Below are positions 18,248-26,975 of a stretch of DNA of 64,000 nucleotides, piece after piece. Source of the stretch: Luteibacter rhizovicinus DSM 16549. Lineage in GTDB: Bacteria; Pseudomonadota; Gammaproteobacteria; Xanthomonadales; Rhodanobacteraceae. Each line of letters begins with the position of its first letter. The first letter of the stretch is position 1. The stretch spans positions 4,058,001 to 4,122,000 of the forward strand of contig NZ_CP017480.1 in the NCBI RefSeq assembly GCF_001887595.1. The letters are read 5' to 3'. Below the pieces are notes generated by a model. The model was not told the origin of the DNA, did no database searches, and worked only from the letters and a program-made list of their open reading frames with translations. Made by a program: the position numbers and the translations under genes.

Positions 18248-18943
18248 ATGTCCGAAACCATCACGATCAAGTCAGATGCAGGCGACTTCGCCGCCTACGT
18301 TTCCTATCCCAAGACCGAAAACGCGCCGTCGGTGGTCGTGCTCCACGAAGTCTTCGGCGTCAACGACGACGTCCGCCAGACGTGTGACGCCCTCGCCGCC
18401 CAGGGTTTCATCGCCGTGGCGCCCGACCTGTTCTGGCGTCAGCAACCGGGCGTCGATCTCAGCGTCACATCCGAGGCCGACTGGAAGGCCGGACTGGCGC
18501 TGTACATGGCCTACAGCCGCGACGAAGGCGTCGCCGACGTGGTCGCCACCATCGCGGCCGCCGGCAAACTCAAGGGCGCGACCGGCAAGGTCGCCGTGAT
18601 GGGTTACTGCCTGGGTGGTCTGATGACCTTCCTCACCGCGGCACGAAGCAAGGTCGATGCAGCGGTCGCCTTCCACGGCGGCGATACCGAGAGCTATCTG
18701 GGTGAGGCGGGGTCGATCACCGCGCCCTTCCTCATGCATCTGGCCGAGGAAGACGAATACATCACCAAGGACGCACAGGCCGCCATCAAGCACGCACTCG
18801 AGGGCAAACCCAACGTCACGATCTACAGCTACCCCGGCTGCAATCACGCGTTCTCGCGTCACGGTGGCGCTCACTACGACGCGGCCGCCGCGAAGACCGC
18901 GAACGACCGCACCTGGGCATTCCTGAAAGACAAGCTGGCCTGA
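18248..18943 (+). CDS. Dienelactone hydrolase family protein
   Basis: A 231-residue alpha/beta hydrolase with the cysteine nucleophile C121 in MGYCLGG, E34 in VLHEVFGVND and H200 in PGCNHAFSRHGG, the arrangement of dienelactone hydrolases. True DLH opens dienelactones in chlorocatechol breakdown, but chromosomal relatives of this size are usually of unknown substrate, and no catechol genes are nearby. AAGGAA lies about 7 bp before ATG. A cluster of REP-like repeats follows the gene. Confidence 0.87.
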   Translation: MSETITIKSDAGDFAAYVSYPKTENAPSVVVLHEVFGVNDDVRQTCDALAAQGFIAVAPDLFWRQQPGVDLSVTSEADWKAGLALYMAYSRDEGVADVVATIAAAGKLKGATGKVAVMGYCLGGLMTFLTAARSKVDAAVAFHGGDTESYLGEAGSITAPFLMHLAEEDEYITKDAQAAIKHALEGKPNVTIYSYPGCNHAFSRHGGAHYDAAAAKTANDRTWAFLKDKLA

Positions 18944-18953
18944 CCGGCGCTCG

Positions 18954-19072
18954 GTAGGAGCCGATTCATCGGCGATAGGGTGCTTGCGACACCCTGTGGG
19001 AGCCGCTTCAGCGGCGATAGGCGTCCGGCATCGCCGCTACGTTGGCTTTTCGCCGCTGAAGCGGCTCCCACA
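18954..19072. repeat. Cluster of three REP-like hairpins (two direct, one inverted)
   Basis: Copies at 18954-18976 (arm type A/T, GCCGATTCATCGGCG), 18996-19018 (C/G, GCCGCTTCAGCGGCG) and inverted at 19051-19072 (C/G). The spacer before the inverted copy ends GTTGGCTTTT, which recurs in the cluster at 50687-50766. The cluster lies between convergent genes and could end transcription from both sides. Confidence 0.85.
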
Positions 19073-19076
19073 TTCC

Positions 19077-19847
19077 TTACGGGATCGCGTTGCGCGCGGC
19101 GTCTTCGATCAGCGCGGCGACTTCCTTCGGATGGGACTCGTACACAGAGTGGCTGGCGCCCTGCACTTCGATCGTGTGGCTGTGTGCGCGCTTGGCGTAC
19201 ATCCGCTCCAGATCGGGATTGATGATGCGATCGGCGGTGGCTACCGCGTACCAGCTGGGCTTGGTCTTCCAGGCCGGCTGGCCTGCGGGAACCGTGAACA
19301 CTTCGGCGGCCGTGAGCTCCTGCGCCTGCGCTTCGAATTCCGCCTGGGCCTTCGGCAGGTCGGCGGCGAAATCGGCGGGGTAGAACGCCGGGTCGAGATA
19401 GGTGAAGCCATCGGCCGTCTTCTTCACGGCCTTGGTCTTGTTCGGATAGAGCTTACCGTTGCCGACTTCGGTCTCACCCTGGTCGAGCGCGTGCGCGGCG
19501 ATATACACCAGTCCCGCCACCTTGGGATCGTTGCCGACATCGGTCACGATCGCGCCACCGTAGCTGTGGCCGACGAGGATAGTCGGACCGTCCTGCATGT
19601 CCACGATGCGCTTGACGGCCGTCACGTCGTCGTTGAACGACGTGAGCGGATGCTCGGCGATGGACACGTGGTAACCGTCCTTCGTCAGGATGTCGTACAC
19701 CGGCTTCCATCCGCTGCCGTTCACCCAGGCACCGTGTACCAGCACGATGTTCTTCACCGGCGTGGCCGCGGCGACCGGGTTGCTCATGACGGCGGCACCG
19801 AGCAGGAGGCCGGCGGAAAAAAGGAACGTCTTTGTCGTGGTGCGCAT
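19077..19847 (-). CDS. Exported alpha/beta hydrolase
   Basis: A 256-residue protein with a signal sequence of about 27 residues (MRTTTKTFLFSAGLLLGAAV, ending VAAATP). The hydrolase fold has the oxyanion loop VLVHGAWVNG, nucleophile serine in LVGHSYGGAIV and a late histidine in VQGASHSVYESHP. It resembles the EstC/salicylate-esterase-like group of periplasmic hydrolases; the substrate is unknown. ATG at 19847 is chosen because it starts the signal peptide, although the frame is open to 19985. Confidence 0.82.
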   Translation of the reverse strand: MRTTTKTFLFSAGLLLGAAVMSNPVAAATPVKNIVLVHGAWVNGSGWKPVYDILTKDGYHVSIAEHPLTSFNDDVTAVKRIVDMQDGPTILVGHSYGGAIVTDVGNDPKVAGLVYIAAHALDQGETEVGNGKLYPNKTKAVKKTADGFTYLDPAFYPADFAADLPKAQAEFEAQAQELTAAEVFTVPAGQPAWKTKPSWYAVATADRIINPDLERMYAKRAHSHTIEVQGASHSVYESHPKEVAALIEDAARNAIP

Positions 19848-20008
19848 GATCGTAGCTGTCCTCGGATAAGCGTGAGTTAGAACGTGGACACATGCTGTGC
19901 CCTGCGCCTTACCGAAAACTTTCTCGAAAATGACGCCGCTGTAAACGCAGCGGCCGCGACGCCAAGCGACGATGGTTTGCTGCAAATCCGGTGCAGCGAA
20001 ACTGAAGC

Positions 20009-20545
20009 TCAGGCCAACGTAGTCAGTTCGACCGGCAACACCGTGTCACCGCTGATGATCTGGGCCTGCCCGTCCTGGACCATGAACTGGATCTGCATCG
20101 TGCGCTGGGTGAGCGCGGCGAGTGCCTCGACCGTTGCCGGCGCGATGTCGATCACCGAGACGTTCTTCGTCCGCGCCACCGCGGCCGAGGTCTTCTTCCA
20201 CCAGACTTCGGCACTGCGCCCGCTATAGGTGTAGACGATGACGCGGTTGGCGCGACCGGCGGCACGACGGATACGCTGCTCATCGGGTTGGCCGACCTCG
20301 ATCCACAGATCGACCTCGCCGGTGAGCTCCTTGCGCCACAGGTCCGGCTCGTCCTCGGAGCTGATGCCCTTGCCGAAGGCCAGCGAGTCGTCGGCGTTGA
20401 GAGCGAACGCAAGCACGCGGACCATCATGCGCTCGTCGGTTTCCGACGGGTGCTGGGCGATGGTCAGGGGGTGTGCCTGGTAGTAGTGCCGGTCCATGTC
20501 GCTGACCTGCAGATCGGCCTTGAAGACCGTGGATTTGAGTGCCAT
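20009..20545 (-). CDS. yaeQ: YaeQ family protein
   Basis: A 178-residue protein starting MALKSTVFKADLQVSDMDRHYY, with LALNADDSLAFGKGISSEDEPDLW and ELTGEVDLWIEVGQPDE in the middle, all typical of YaeQ. YaeQ has a PD-(D/E)xK nuclease-like fold and was once linked to haemolysin expression (RfaH suppression), but its real job is unsettled. Length is normal for the family. A divergent 100-bp gap separates it from the TMEM175-like gene. Confidence 0.92.
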   Translation of the reverse strand: MALKSTVFKADLQVSDMDRHYYQAHPLTIAQHPSETDERMMVRVLAFALNADDSLAFGKGISSEDEPDLWRKELTGEVDLWIEVGQPDEQRIRRAAGRANRVIVYTYSGRSAEVWWKKTSAAVARTKNVSVIDIAPATVEALAALTQRTMQIQFMVQDGQAQIISGDTVLPVELTTLA

Positions 20546-20645
20546 GGGGTCGATTCTACAGGAGTCCGCCCGATTCCCTGCCCTATTCCCCTGAAGCCCG
20601 GCTCGCGGGATGATCGGGCCGGGGGTCACGAAGGGGGTACTTCGC

Positions 20646-21278
20646 ATGCCGCATCAGGATCAACAGGTCGAACGTCTCACGTTCTTCTCGGACGCCGTGT
20701 TCGCTATCTCCATGACCTTGCTCGTCATCGATATCAAGGTGCCGGAGCCCGCGGCCGACACCGACGCTGCCTGGTTGCAGGCACTGGCGGATCTCATCCC
20801 GCACTTCGTCGGTTTCGTTCTTACCTTCTATGTGGTGGGCGCCCTGTGGGCCGCACATCACCGTACGTTCGGACGACTTCGCCATTACGATCCAGCAGTC
20901 GTCTGGCCCAACCTGACCCTGCTGATGATGGTGGCCTTCATCCCGTTTCCGACGGCCTTGATGAGCACGCACTTCAACGACCGCGTGCCACAGATGTTCT
21001 ACGCCATCACCCTGATCGTCGCGGGCCTGTGCCAGTACCGGTTACTGAAACGTGCGCTGCGGGCGCCGTATCTCTATCCGGATGTGACGGCGGACGATGT
21101 CGCCGTCGCCATACGCCGCAGCCTGGGCATGCCGGGCATGGCGCTGGTGGCCCTCATGCTTGCCATCCGATGGCCGGGGCTGAGCAACCTGCCGCTGATG
21201 CTGACGCCCTTCTTCGTCATGCTTCTGGCGCGGATGAAGCGGTCGGCGCCGGTCGCTTCGACCCAGGATCCAGGCTGA
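20646..21278 (+). CDS. TMEM175-family membrane protein (putative potassium channel)
   Basis: A 210-residue protein with about six membrane segments. The first contains the family signature in QVERLTFFSDAVFAISMTLL (FSDAVFAI plus an arginine just before), known to form the gate of bacterial TMEM175 (DUF1211) channels, which assemble as tetramers with a single repeat per subunit. Length fits the bacterial single-repeat form. ATG at 20646 is preferred over 20610. Potassium leak function is known for the family and not shown here. Confidence 0.83.
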   Translation: MPHQDQQVERLTFFSDAVFAISMTLLVIDIKVPEPAADTDAAWLQALADLIPHFVGFVLTFYVVGALWAAHHRTFGRLRHYDPAVVWPNLTLLMMVAFIPFPTALMSTHFNDRVPQMFYAITLIVAGLCQYRLLKRALRAPYLYPDVTADDVAVAIRRSLGMPGMALVALMLAIRWPGLSNLPLMLTPFFVMLLARMKRSAPVASTQDPG

Positions 21279-21284
21279 CGCCCC

Positions 21285-23222
21285 TCAACCGTTGCCACGG
21301 ATGGCCGCCAGCAGCGCGTCGCGGCCGAACGGCTTCTGCAACTGGACCGCGATGCCGGGTGCCGCCGTAGGCAACTCCGAATAACCACTCGCCAGCACGA
21401 CGCGAAGCCCCGGCCGGATCGTGGCCAGCCGGGCGGCCAGCTCGGACCCTGTCATCCCGGGCATCGCATGGTCGGTCACGACGGCCACGAGCTCGTCGAT
21501 CGTTTCCAGCCGGCGCAGCGCTTCATTGGCCGAGGCGGCGCCGCGGGCATCGTACCCGGCGTAATTGAGCATCTCGACCGCGGTGGAGAGGACGAGCGGA
21601 TCGTCGTCGACCACCAGGATCACCGGCAGCGGACCTTTAACGTCGACAGCCTGCCGGTTTACGCGGCGGGGCTCGGTGGGCGTGGACACCGGCAAGGCCG
21701 TCGCTTCCGACGGCGCCACGGGAAGGTAGATCGAGACGGTCGTGCCGGCGTCGCCGCTTTCGAGCTGCAGGGCCCCACCGGACTGCTGGACGATGCCGTG
21801 CACCATCGACAGGCCGAGACCGGTGCCCTTGCCGACGCCCTTCGTGGTGAAGAAAGGCTCCGTCGCCCGGGCGAGCGTCGTGGCGTCCATGCCCGAGCCG
21901 TTGTCGGCGATCGACAGACGCACGTAATCACCCGGCGCCAGGTGCAACAGATGCGCTGTACCGATCGCCTCCGTGGCCGCCTGGATGGAAATGATTCCGC
22001 CTTCCCCCATCGCATCGCGCGCGTTCACGCAAAGATTGAGGACACACAGCTCGAGCTGATTGATGTCGCCCATGACATCCGGAAGAGCCAGTGGAAAGCG
22101 GACCTCGATCGCGATGGATGGGCCGAGCGAGGTCCGCAGCAGATCCGACATCCCCGAGACCAACGTGACGACATTGACCGGCTCGAGATGGAGTTGCTGG
22201 CGACGCGCAAAGGCCAGCATGCGCTGCGTCAGGCTGACGCCGCGGCGCACGCCGGTCAGCGCGTTTCCTACGAGCCGGTTGAGCCGTTCGGGCAGCTCGG
22301 CGTGATCGCGCATCAGCTCCAGGTTGCCCTGCACGGCCATCAACAGATTGTTGAAATCGTGCGCCACGCCGCCGGTCAGCTGGCCCACCGCTTCGAGTTT
22401 CTGTGACTGGAAAAGCGCTTCGCGCGCCTGTTCCAATGCCTGCGCGGAAGCACGCCGTTCGGTGACATCGCGGGTGACTTTCGCGAAGCCGATGAGCTTG
22501 CCGGTGTCGTCTGTAATCCGGTCGATCACCACATGCGCCCAGAATCGGCTGCCGTCCTTGCGCAACCGCCAGCCCTCGGTCTCGATCCGTCCCTCGCGCG
22601 CCACGGCTTCGAGGTTGGTGGTCGGTTCACCACGCGCGACATCGTCGGGGGTGAAGAATGCCGAGTAATGCCGCCCGATGACTTCCTCGGGCGCGTATCC
22701 CTTGATTCGTTCCGCCCCCGAGTTCCAGCTCGTTATGTGGCCGCCAGGGTCGAGCATGTAGATGGCGTAGTCGGCAACGCCCTGGACCAGCACGCGGAAT
22801 TGCTCCTGACTGCGCCTGAGTTCTTCGTCGAGTCGCTTGCGCTCCGTGCGGTCGCGCATCACGACGCCAAAGCCCAGCGGCGTATCGCCGTCACGCACAG
22901 GGTCGATGAGGATCTGCGCCCAGAATCGGGAGCCGTCCTTGCGCAGCAGCCAGCCATCGAGCTCGCTGCGCCCTTCGCGAAGCGCCGTATCGAGCAGGGC
23001 CTCCGGCGCACCCGTCCCATTGTCCTCGCCCGAGAACAGCAAGGAAAACGGCTGGCCGATCATGTCGGCGGCGGAATATCCGGTCGCGTGCAGCGCGCCG
23101 GCGTTCCAGGTCGCCACCGCCCCACCCGGCTCGAGCCAGAAAATGGCGTAATCGGAGATGCCTTCGACCAGACGACGGTAGGCGGAATCATCCATGCGTG
23201 CGGAGTCTCGGTGCGTGTTCAT
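21285..23222 (-). CDS. PAS-PAS hybrid sensor histidine kinase with C-terminal receiver
   Basis: A 645-residue soluble protein. Two PAS domains lie at about 15-130 and 140-260 (both contain RKDGSRFWA), a dimerisation domain has the phospho-histidine in GQLTGGVAHDFNNLLM, and an HATPase follows (NLCVNARDAM, ADNGSGM, GTGLGLSMVHGI). The last 120 residues are a receiver (VVDDDPLV, TDHAMPGMTG, LQKPFG). The kinase type resembles blue-light or redox PAS kinases, but no flavin-binding GRNCRFLQ motif is seen, so the signal is unknown. No separate response regulator is adjacent. An alternative start is at 23195. Confidence 0.9.
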   Translation of the reverse strand: MNTHRDSARMDDSAYRRLVEGISDYAIFWLEPGGAVATWNAGALHATGYSAADMIGQPFSLLFSGEDNGTGAPEALLDTALREGRSELDGWLLRKDGSRFWAQILIDPVRDGDTPLGFGVVMRDRTERKRLDEELRRSQEQFRVLVQGVADYAIYMLDPGGHITSWNSGAERIKGYAPEEVIGRHYSAFFTPDDVARGEPTTNLEAVAREGRIETEGWRLRKDGSRFWAHVVIDRITDDTGKLIGFAKVTRDVTERRASAQALEQAREALFQSQKLEAVGQLTGGVAHDFNNLLMAVQGNLELMRDHAELPERLNRLVGNALTGVRRGVSLTQRMLAFARRQQLHLEPVNVVTLVSGMSDLLRTSLGPSIAIEVRFPLALPDVMGDINQLELCVLNLCVNARDAMGEGGIISIQAATEAIGTAHLLHLAPGDYVRLSIADNGSGMDATTLARATEPFFTTKGVGKGTGLGLSMVHGIVQQSGGALQLESGDAGTTVSIYLPVAPSEATALPVSTPTEPRRVNRQAVDVKGPLPVILVVDDDPLVLSTAVEMLNYAGYDARGAASANEALRRLETIDELVAVVTDHAMPGMTGSELAARLATIRPGLRVVLASGYSELPTAAPGIAVQLQKPFGRDALLAAIRGNG

Positions 23223-23287
23223 GCGTCAAGGTACTGCCTCTGGCCTGGCGCTCCGTGAAGTGGCCTTCACACGACGAGCGCCGTCGC

Positions 23288-23644
23288 TCAGTCCTCTTCG
23301 GGATCGACGGGGGCGACGTCCATGCCGTCATAGGCACCCAGGCCATGCGCGGCGGCAAAGGCGTAGAGCTCGCCGTTGCGCTGGTCCAGGCTGTCGGGCG
23401 TATGCACTTCGATCTTTTCGACGTGCAGCATCCATAGGTCGGCGTCGCCCGGCTCGTCCTTGTCGGCCAGGAAGACGTCGACGAATCGATAGCCGTCCTG
23501 CTCGAGAGCGGGGGCCACGGCGCGCAGCTTGTCCGCCGATGCGTCGGTGAAGAAGTAGCCCCAGATCAGCGGCGCAGACAGGTCCCAGTCCGTATTGTCG
23601 GCAATCTGTTCGAACATCAACTCGAGCTGTTTTTTCTCGATCAC
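23288..23644 (-). CDS. RraB-like ribonuclease E regulator family protein
   Basis: A 118-residue acidic protein with WDLSAPLIWGYFFTDASADKL and GYRFVDVFLADKDE, matching the small alpha/beta RraB domain. E. coli RraB inhibits RNase E by binding its C-terminal scaffold; many relatives outside enterics are of unproven role. The acidic C-terminal tail (DVAPVDPEED) is present. It stands alone between the hybrid kinase and a divergent hydrolase gene. Confidence 0.75.
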   Translation of the reverse strand: MIEKKQLELMFEQIADNTDWDLSAPLIWGYFFTDASADKLRAVAPALEQDGYRFVDVFLADKDEPGDADLWMLHVEKIEVHTPDSLDQRNGELYAFAAAHGLGAYDGMDVAPVDPEED

Positions 23645-23816
23645 GGCGTCGTCCCATTGAGAATGGCCCGCAGGATACTGCGGCGGCGACTTTTTTGTAT
23701 CCGAACGTATCCGTGGAATCGCCGGATACAGAGTGTTTCAAAACCGCAGCGGCAGGTGCAATCAAGCCCGGGCGGGCGGCGTTATCGTCGTTCTCCAGAC
23801 CACAGGAGAGTCGACG

Positions 23817-24884
23817 ATGTCGGATGCACTCGATCAAAAGCGCCGGAAATTCATGGGCGCCGCCGCGCTGGGTGTCGCCCTGGCCCCCCTCGGGCTGGCG
23901 ACCCTCGCCAGCGCCAGGCCTGCCGCTGCCGCGCGGCCTTCATCCGGTGCCGCCGATACGCCGGGGGCGCCGGGCACGTCGGCGACCTCGTTCCGTGCGA
24001 TCAAGCAGGTGAAGGCGGGTGTGCTCGACATCGGCTATGCCGAAGACGGTCCGGCGAAGGGCCCGGTGGTCATCCTCGTTCACGGCTGGCCGTACGACAT
24101 CTACAGCTTCGTGGATGTCGCACCGATCCTCGCCGCCGCGGGATACCGGGTGATCGTGCCGTACCTCCGTGGCTACGGCAGCACCACCTTCCTCTCGGCG
24201 GACACGCCGCGTAATGGCCAGCAGGCCGCGATCGCCTCCGACATCATCGCCTTGATGGACGCGCTGAAGATCAAGAAAGCCATCCTTGCCGGCTTCGACT
24301 GGGGTGCGCGCACGGTCAACATCATGGCGGCGCTATGGCCCGAGCGGTGCAAGGCGATGGTCTCGGTCAGTGGCTATCTCATCGGCAGCCAGGAAGGGAA
24401 CAAGAAGCCACTGCCGCCGAAGGCCGAGCTGCAGTGGTGGTACCAGTACTACTTCACCACCGAGCGCGGCCGCGACGGTTATGCCCAGCACACCCACGAC
24501 TTCGTCCACCTGATCTGGGAGCAGGCCTCGCCCCAGTGGCATTTCGACGATGCCACCTTCGAACGATCCGCACCCGCGTTCACCAATCCCGACCATGTGG
24601 CGATAACCATCCACAACTATCGCTGGCGTCTGGGCCTTGCCGAAGGCGAAGCGAAGTACGACGCGCTGGAAGCCAAGCTCGCCACCTTCCCGACGATCGG
24701 GGTGCCGACGATCACCATGGAAGGCGATGCCAACGGCGCACCGCATCCGGATCCGGCCAATTACGCGAAGAAGTTCACCGGCAAGTACGAGCACCGGCTG
24801 ATCACGGGTGGCATCGGACACAACCTGCCACAGGAAGCCCCCCAGGCCTTCGCCAAGGCAATCATCGACGTTGAAAAGCTGTGA
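23817..24884 (+). CDS. Tat-exported epoxide-hydrolase-like alpha/beta hydrolase
   Basis: A 355-residue protein whose N-terminus has a twin-arginine signal (QKRRKFMGAAALGVALAPLG). The mature part is an alpha/beta hydrolase with the oxyanion motif HGWPYD, an aspartate nucleophile in LAGFDWGAR, and a base histidine in GGIGHNLPQEAP. Aspartate as nucleophile points to the epoxide hydrolase/haloalkane dehalogenase branch. ATG at 23817 has AGGAGAG 6 bp upstream. The next gene, a c-type cytochrome P460, starts inside its stop (TGATG), so the two are translationally coupled. Confidence 0.87.
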   Translation: MSDALDQKRRKFMGAAALGVALAPLGLATLASARPAAAARPSSGAADTPGAPGTSATSFRAIKQVKAGVLDIGYAEDGPAKGPVVILVHGWPYDIYSFVDVAPILAAAGYRVIVPYLRGYGSTTFLSADTPRNGQQAAIASDIIALMDALKIKKAILAGFDWGARTVNIMAALWPERCKAMVSVSGYLIGSQEGNKKPLPPKAELQWWYQYYFTTERGRDGYAQHTHDFVHLIWEQASPQWHFDDATFERSAPAFTNPDHVAITIHNYRWRLGLAEGEAKYDALEAKLATFPTIGVPTITMEGDANGAPHPDPANYAKKFTGKYEHRLITGGIGHNLPQEAPQAFAKAIIDVEKL

Positions 24885-25396
24885 TGAAGCCCGTCTATCT
24901 TGCCGTGCCCGCCGCGACCCTGCTGTTGGTAGCCGTATGGATGGCTGGATCATCCGCGCGGGCCGGGGAGAAGCCAAAATCGGCGTCTCCTATCTACGGC
25001 GTGACCATTCCCGACGGCTACCGGCAGTGGGAACTGATCGCGCCGGCGATCGAAGCGGATCCACTCAATGAGATCCGCTCCGTCCTGGGTAACCGCAAGG
25101 CGATCGAGGCTTACCGCAGCGGTAACCTGCCCTTTCCCGACGGTACGGTCCTGGTCAAGCTCGCGTGGAAGAAAGCGCCATCCCCCGAGTTCGCGCCGGC
25201 GACCATCCCCGGTGAGGCGACCACGGTACAGGTGATGGTCAAGGACTCGAAGAAGTATGCCGCCACCGGTGGATGGGGATTCGGCCGGTTCGTCCATGGG
25301 CAGGCGGTCGATGAAGCACAACACCGGACGTGCTTTGCCTGCCATCAGGCGCGCGTCCGCGATCACGATTTCGTGTTCACGAGATACGCCAGGTGA
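24884..25396 (+). CDS. Cytochrome P460 family protein
   Basis: A 170-residue exported protein with a signal peptide of about 28 residues (ending SSARAGE). The cytochrome P460 fold has RYAR-type ending and one haem-c site CFACH near the C-terminus. P460 cytochromes carry a lysine-crosslinked haem and oxidise hydroxylamine or detoxify NO; close relatives without proven activity are common. GTG at 24881 is a possible start, but the TGATG coupling supports ATG at 24884. Confidence 0.82.
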   Translation: MKPVYLAVPAATLLLVAVWMAGSSARAGEKPKSASPIYGVTIPDGYRQWELIAPAIEADPLNEIRSVLGNRKAIEAYRSGNLPFPDGTVLVKLAWKKAPSPEFAPATIPGEATTVQVMVKDSKKYAATGGWGFGRFVHGQAVDEAQHRTCFACHQARVRDHDFVFTRYAR

Positions 25397-25415
25397 GTCG
25401 CGAGGCATCACGATC

Positions 25416-25973
25416 TCAACGTAAGTCGACTTCGTCCTCCAGCCGCTCCACGCGTACGGCCAGCTTGTTTTCGCGCAGGGCGAAGGCCGAGTGGCCCTGC
25501 TCCAGGTCGCCCACGGCCACGCGCTCACGTGTGGCCGTGGCGTTCGGTTCCGCCTTGTAGACGGCCACATCGAACACGACGGGCGAGAGGCTGGTGACCC
25601 TGACCTTCAGGGCGTCGGGGCTTTCGGCATCCGTCACGCTGCGACCGCCTTGTTGCGACGTCGAATAGACCAGCCCCTCTGAGTCCACCATGACCACCAT
25701 GACCCGGTACGGTCTATCGTCGTACGTCGCCGTGACGACGAAGGTCTTCACGAAGGCGACGGTCCGGGCCGTATAGGGAACCGGTGGAATGAGTTCGTCG
25801 GCGATCGGCGCGACGCGCGGGGTGGTCCGGGGGATATCGAGGATCGACGTGCCCGGTACGCTGGCGTGTACGGCAATCACGGCGCCCGCGGCACTGACTG
25901 CACCGGGGGGCGCGGCGATCGCCGTCGCCGCTGGCACGAGCAGAGCCACCATCGGGAGCCACGCGGCGCGCAT
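25416..25973 (-). CDS. Unrecognised exported protein
   Basis: A 185-residue protein with a signal peptide (MRAAWLPMVALLVPAATAIA, cleavage near AIAAPP). The mature part is mainly beta-rich with valine-heavy strands (TVAFVKTFVVTATYDDRPYRVMVVMVDSEG) and few cysteines. No family is recognised. It is convergent with the P460 gene, 19 bp between stops, and divergent from the TTG-started methyltransferase gene. A periplasmic or lipid-facing role is likely from the signal only. Confidence 0.6.
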   Translation of the reverse strand: MRAAWLPMVALLVPAATAIAAPPGAVSAAGAVIAVHASVPGTSILDIPRTTPRVAPIADELIPPVPYTARTVAFVKTFVVTATYDDRPYRVMVVMVDSEGLVYSTSQQGGRSVTDAESPDALKVRVTSLSPVVFDVAVYKAEPNATATRERVAVGDLEQGHSAFALRENKLAVRVERLEDEVDLR

Positions 25974-26120
25974 GCTCGTCTATCCTCACCTCGACATCCA
26001 TCGTCATTAAGCGCCGTGCGGCAAGCAGGTTCCATCCGTAGTTGTACGCACAACCGGCCAATCGCCCTAGAATGTGCGCCCCCACCGATTCCGCCGCTCA
26101 AAGCGGTGTGAGGAGCCACC

Positions 26121-26963
26121 TTGTCGCACTATGCCGGCCCGCTTTTGACCCTGCCGCTCGCCCAGGCGCTGCTTGGCGCGCGCGATAGCGGGGTCGCCGA
26201 GTGGACGGCGTCGATGGACCTGGGCCGCGCCGAGGCGCCGGTGACGTTGCGGACCGATACCTGGCAGTGGCAGGGCCAGGCTTACCCCTATCCGGGCAAG
26301 CTCAAGGACCGCACCATCTACTTCTGGGATGGCGAGGATTTTTCGTCGGTGTCGCAATTCTCGGGCTCGCTGATCAAGCTGGTGCCGACACCCTGGGGCG
26401 CGCCGACCTTCGAGATCGACGGCATCAAGATGTTACCTACGTCGAAGGAGTCGCCCTTCGAAGACGCGCGCCGAAAAGTCGCCCTAGTCGAGCCTCGCGG
26501 CAAGGTCGTGCTCGACACCTGTGGTGGCCTGGGTTACTTCGCCGCCTGCTGTCTCGAGGGTGGCGTGGCGCGGATCCTTTCGTTCGAAAAGAACGAAGAC
26601 GTGCTCTGGCTGCGCACGCTGAACCCGTGGTCGCCGGACCCGGACGCCGCATCCAGCGAGGGCCGCCTTAGCCTGACGCACGGTGACGTGTCGCAGGCGA
26701 TCACGGCGATTCCAGACGCCTCCGTCGACGCCTTGCTGCACGACCCGCCGCGCTTCGGCATCGCCGGCGAGCTCTACTCGCAGGTGTTCTACAACGAACT
26801 GGCCCGTACCCTCCGCCGCGGCGGCCGCTTGTTCCACTACACCGGCAGCCCGAACAAGCTGACCAGCGGCCGGGACGTGCCGCGCGAGGTGGCCAAACGG
26901 CTGGAGAAAGCAGGCTTCAAGACGGAGCTGGCGCTGGACGGCGTGCTCGCCGTCCGCCGATAA
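26121..26963 (+). CDS. Predicted SAM-dependent methyltransferase
   Basis: A 280-residue soluble protein. The SAM-binding motif is VVLDTCGGLGYFAACCLEGG (about 129-148), followed by FEKNEDVLWL (acidic ribose ligand) and the catalytic-type DPPRFG, with a final sheet motif. It resembles the COG2521 class of predicted methyltransferases; the substrate is unknown. Translation starts at TTG 26121, which has AGGAG 5 bp upstream; no better ATG exists near the domain start. The HTH gene begins 12 bp after its stop on the other strand. Confidence 0.8.
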   Translation: MSHYAGPLLTLPLAQALLGARDSGVAEWTASMDLGRAEAPVTLRTDTWQWQGQAYPYPGKLKDRTIYFWDGEDFSSVSQFSGSLIKLVPTPWGAPTFEIDGIKMLPTSKESPFEDARRKVALVEPRGKVVLDTCGGLGYFAACCLEGGVARILSFEKNEDVLWLRTLNPWSPDPDAASSEGRLSLTHGDVSQAITAIPDASVDALLHDPPRFGIAGELYSQVFYNELARTLRRGGRLFHYTGSPNKLTSGRDVPREVAKRLEKAGFKTELALDGVLAVRR

Positions 26964-26975
26964 GGTCGCATCGGA

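Noticed and set aside
18944..19076. Possible tRNA or structured RNA gene in the hairpin cluster
   Set aside because: The structure is fully explained by three REP-like hairpins; no cloverleaf or CCA end was found.
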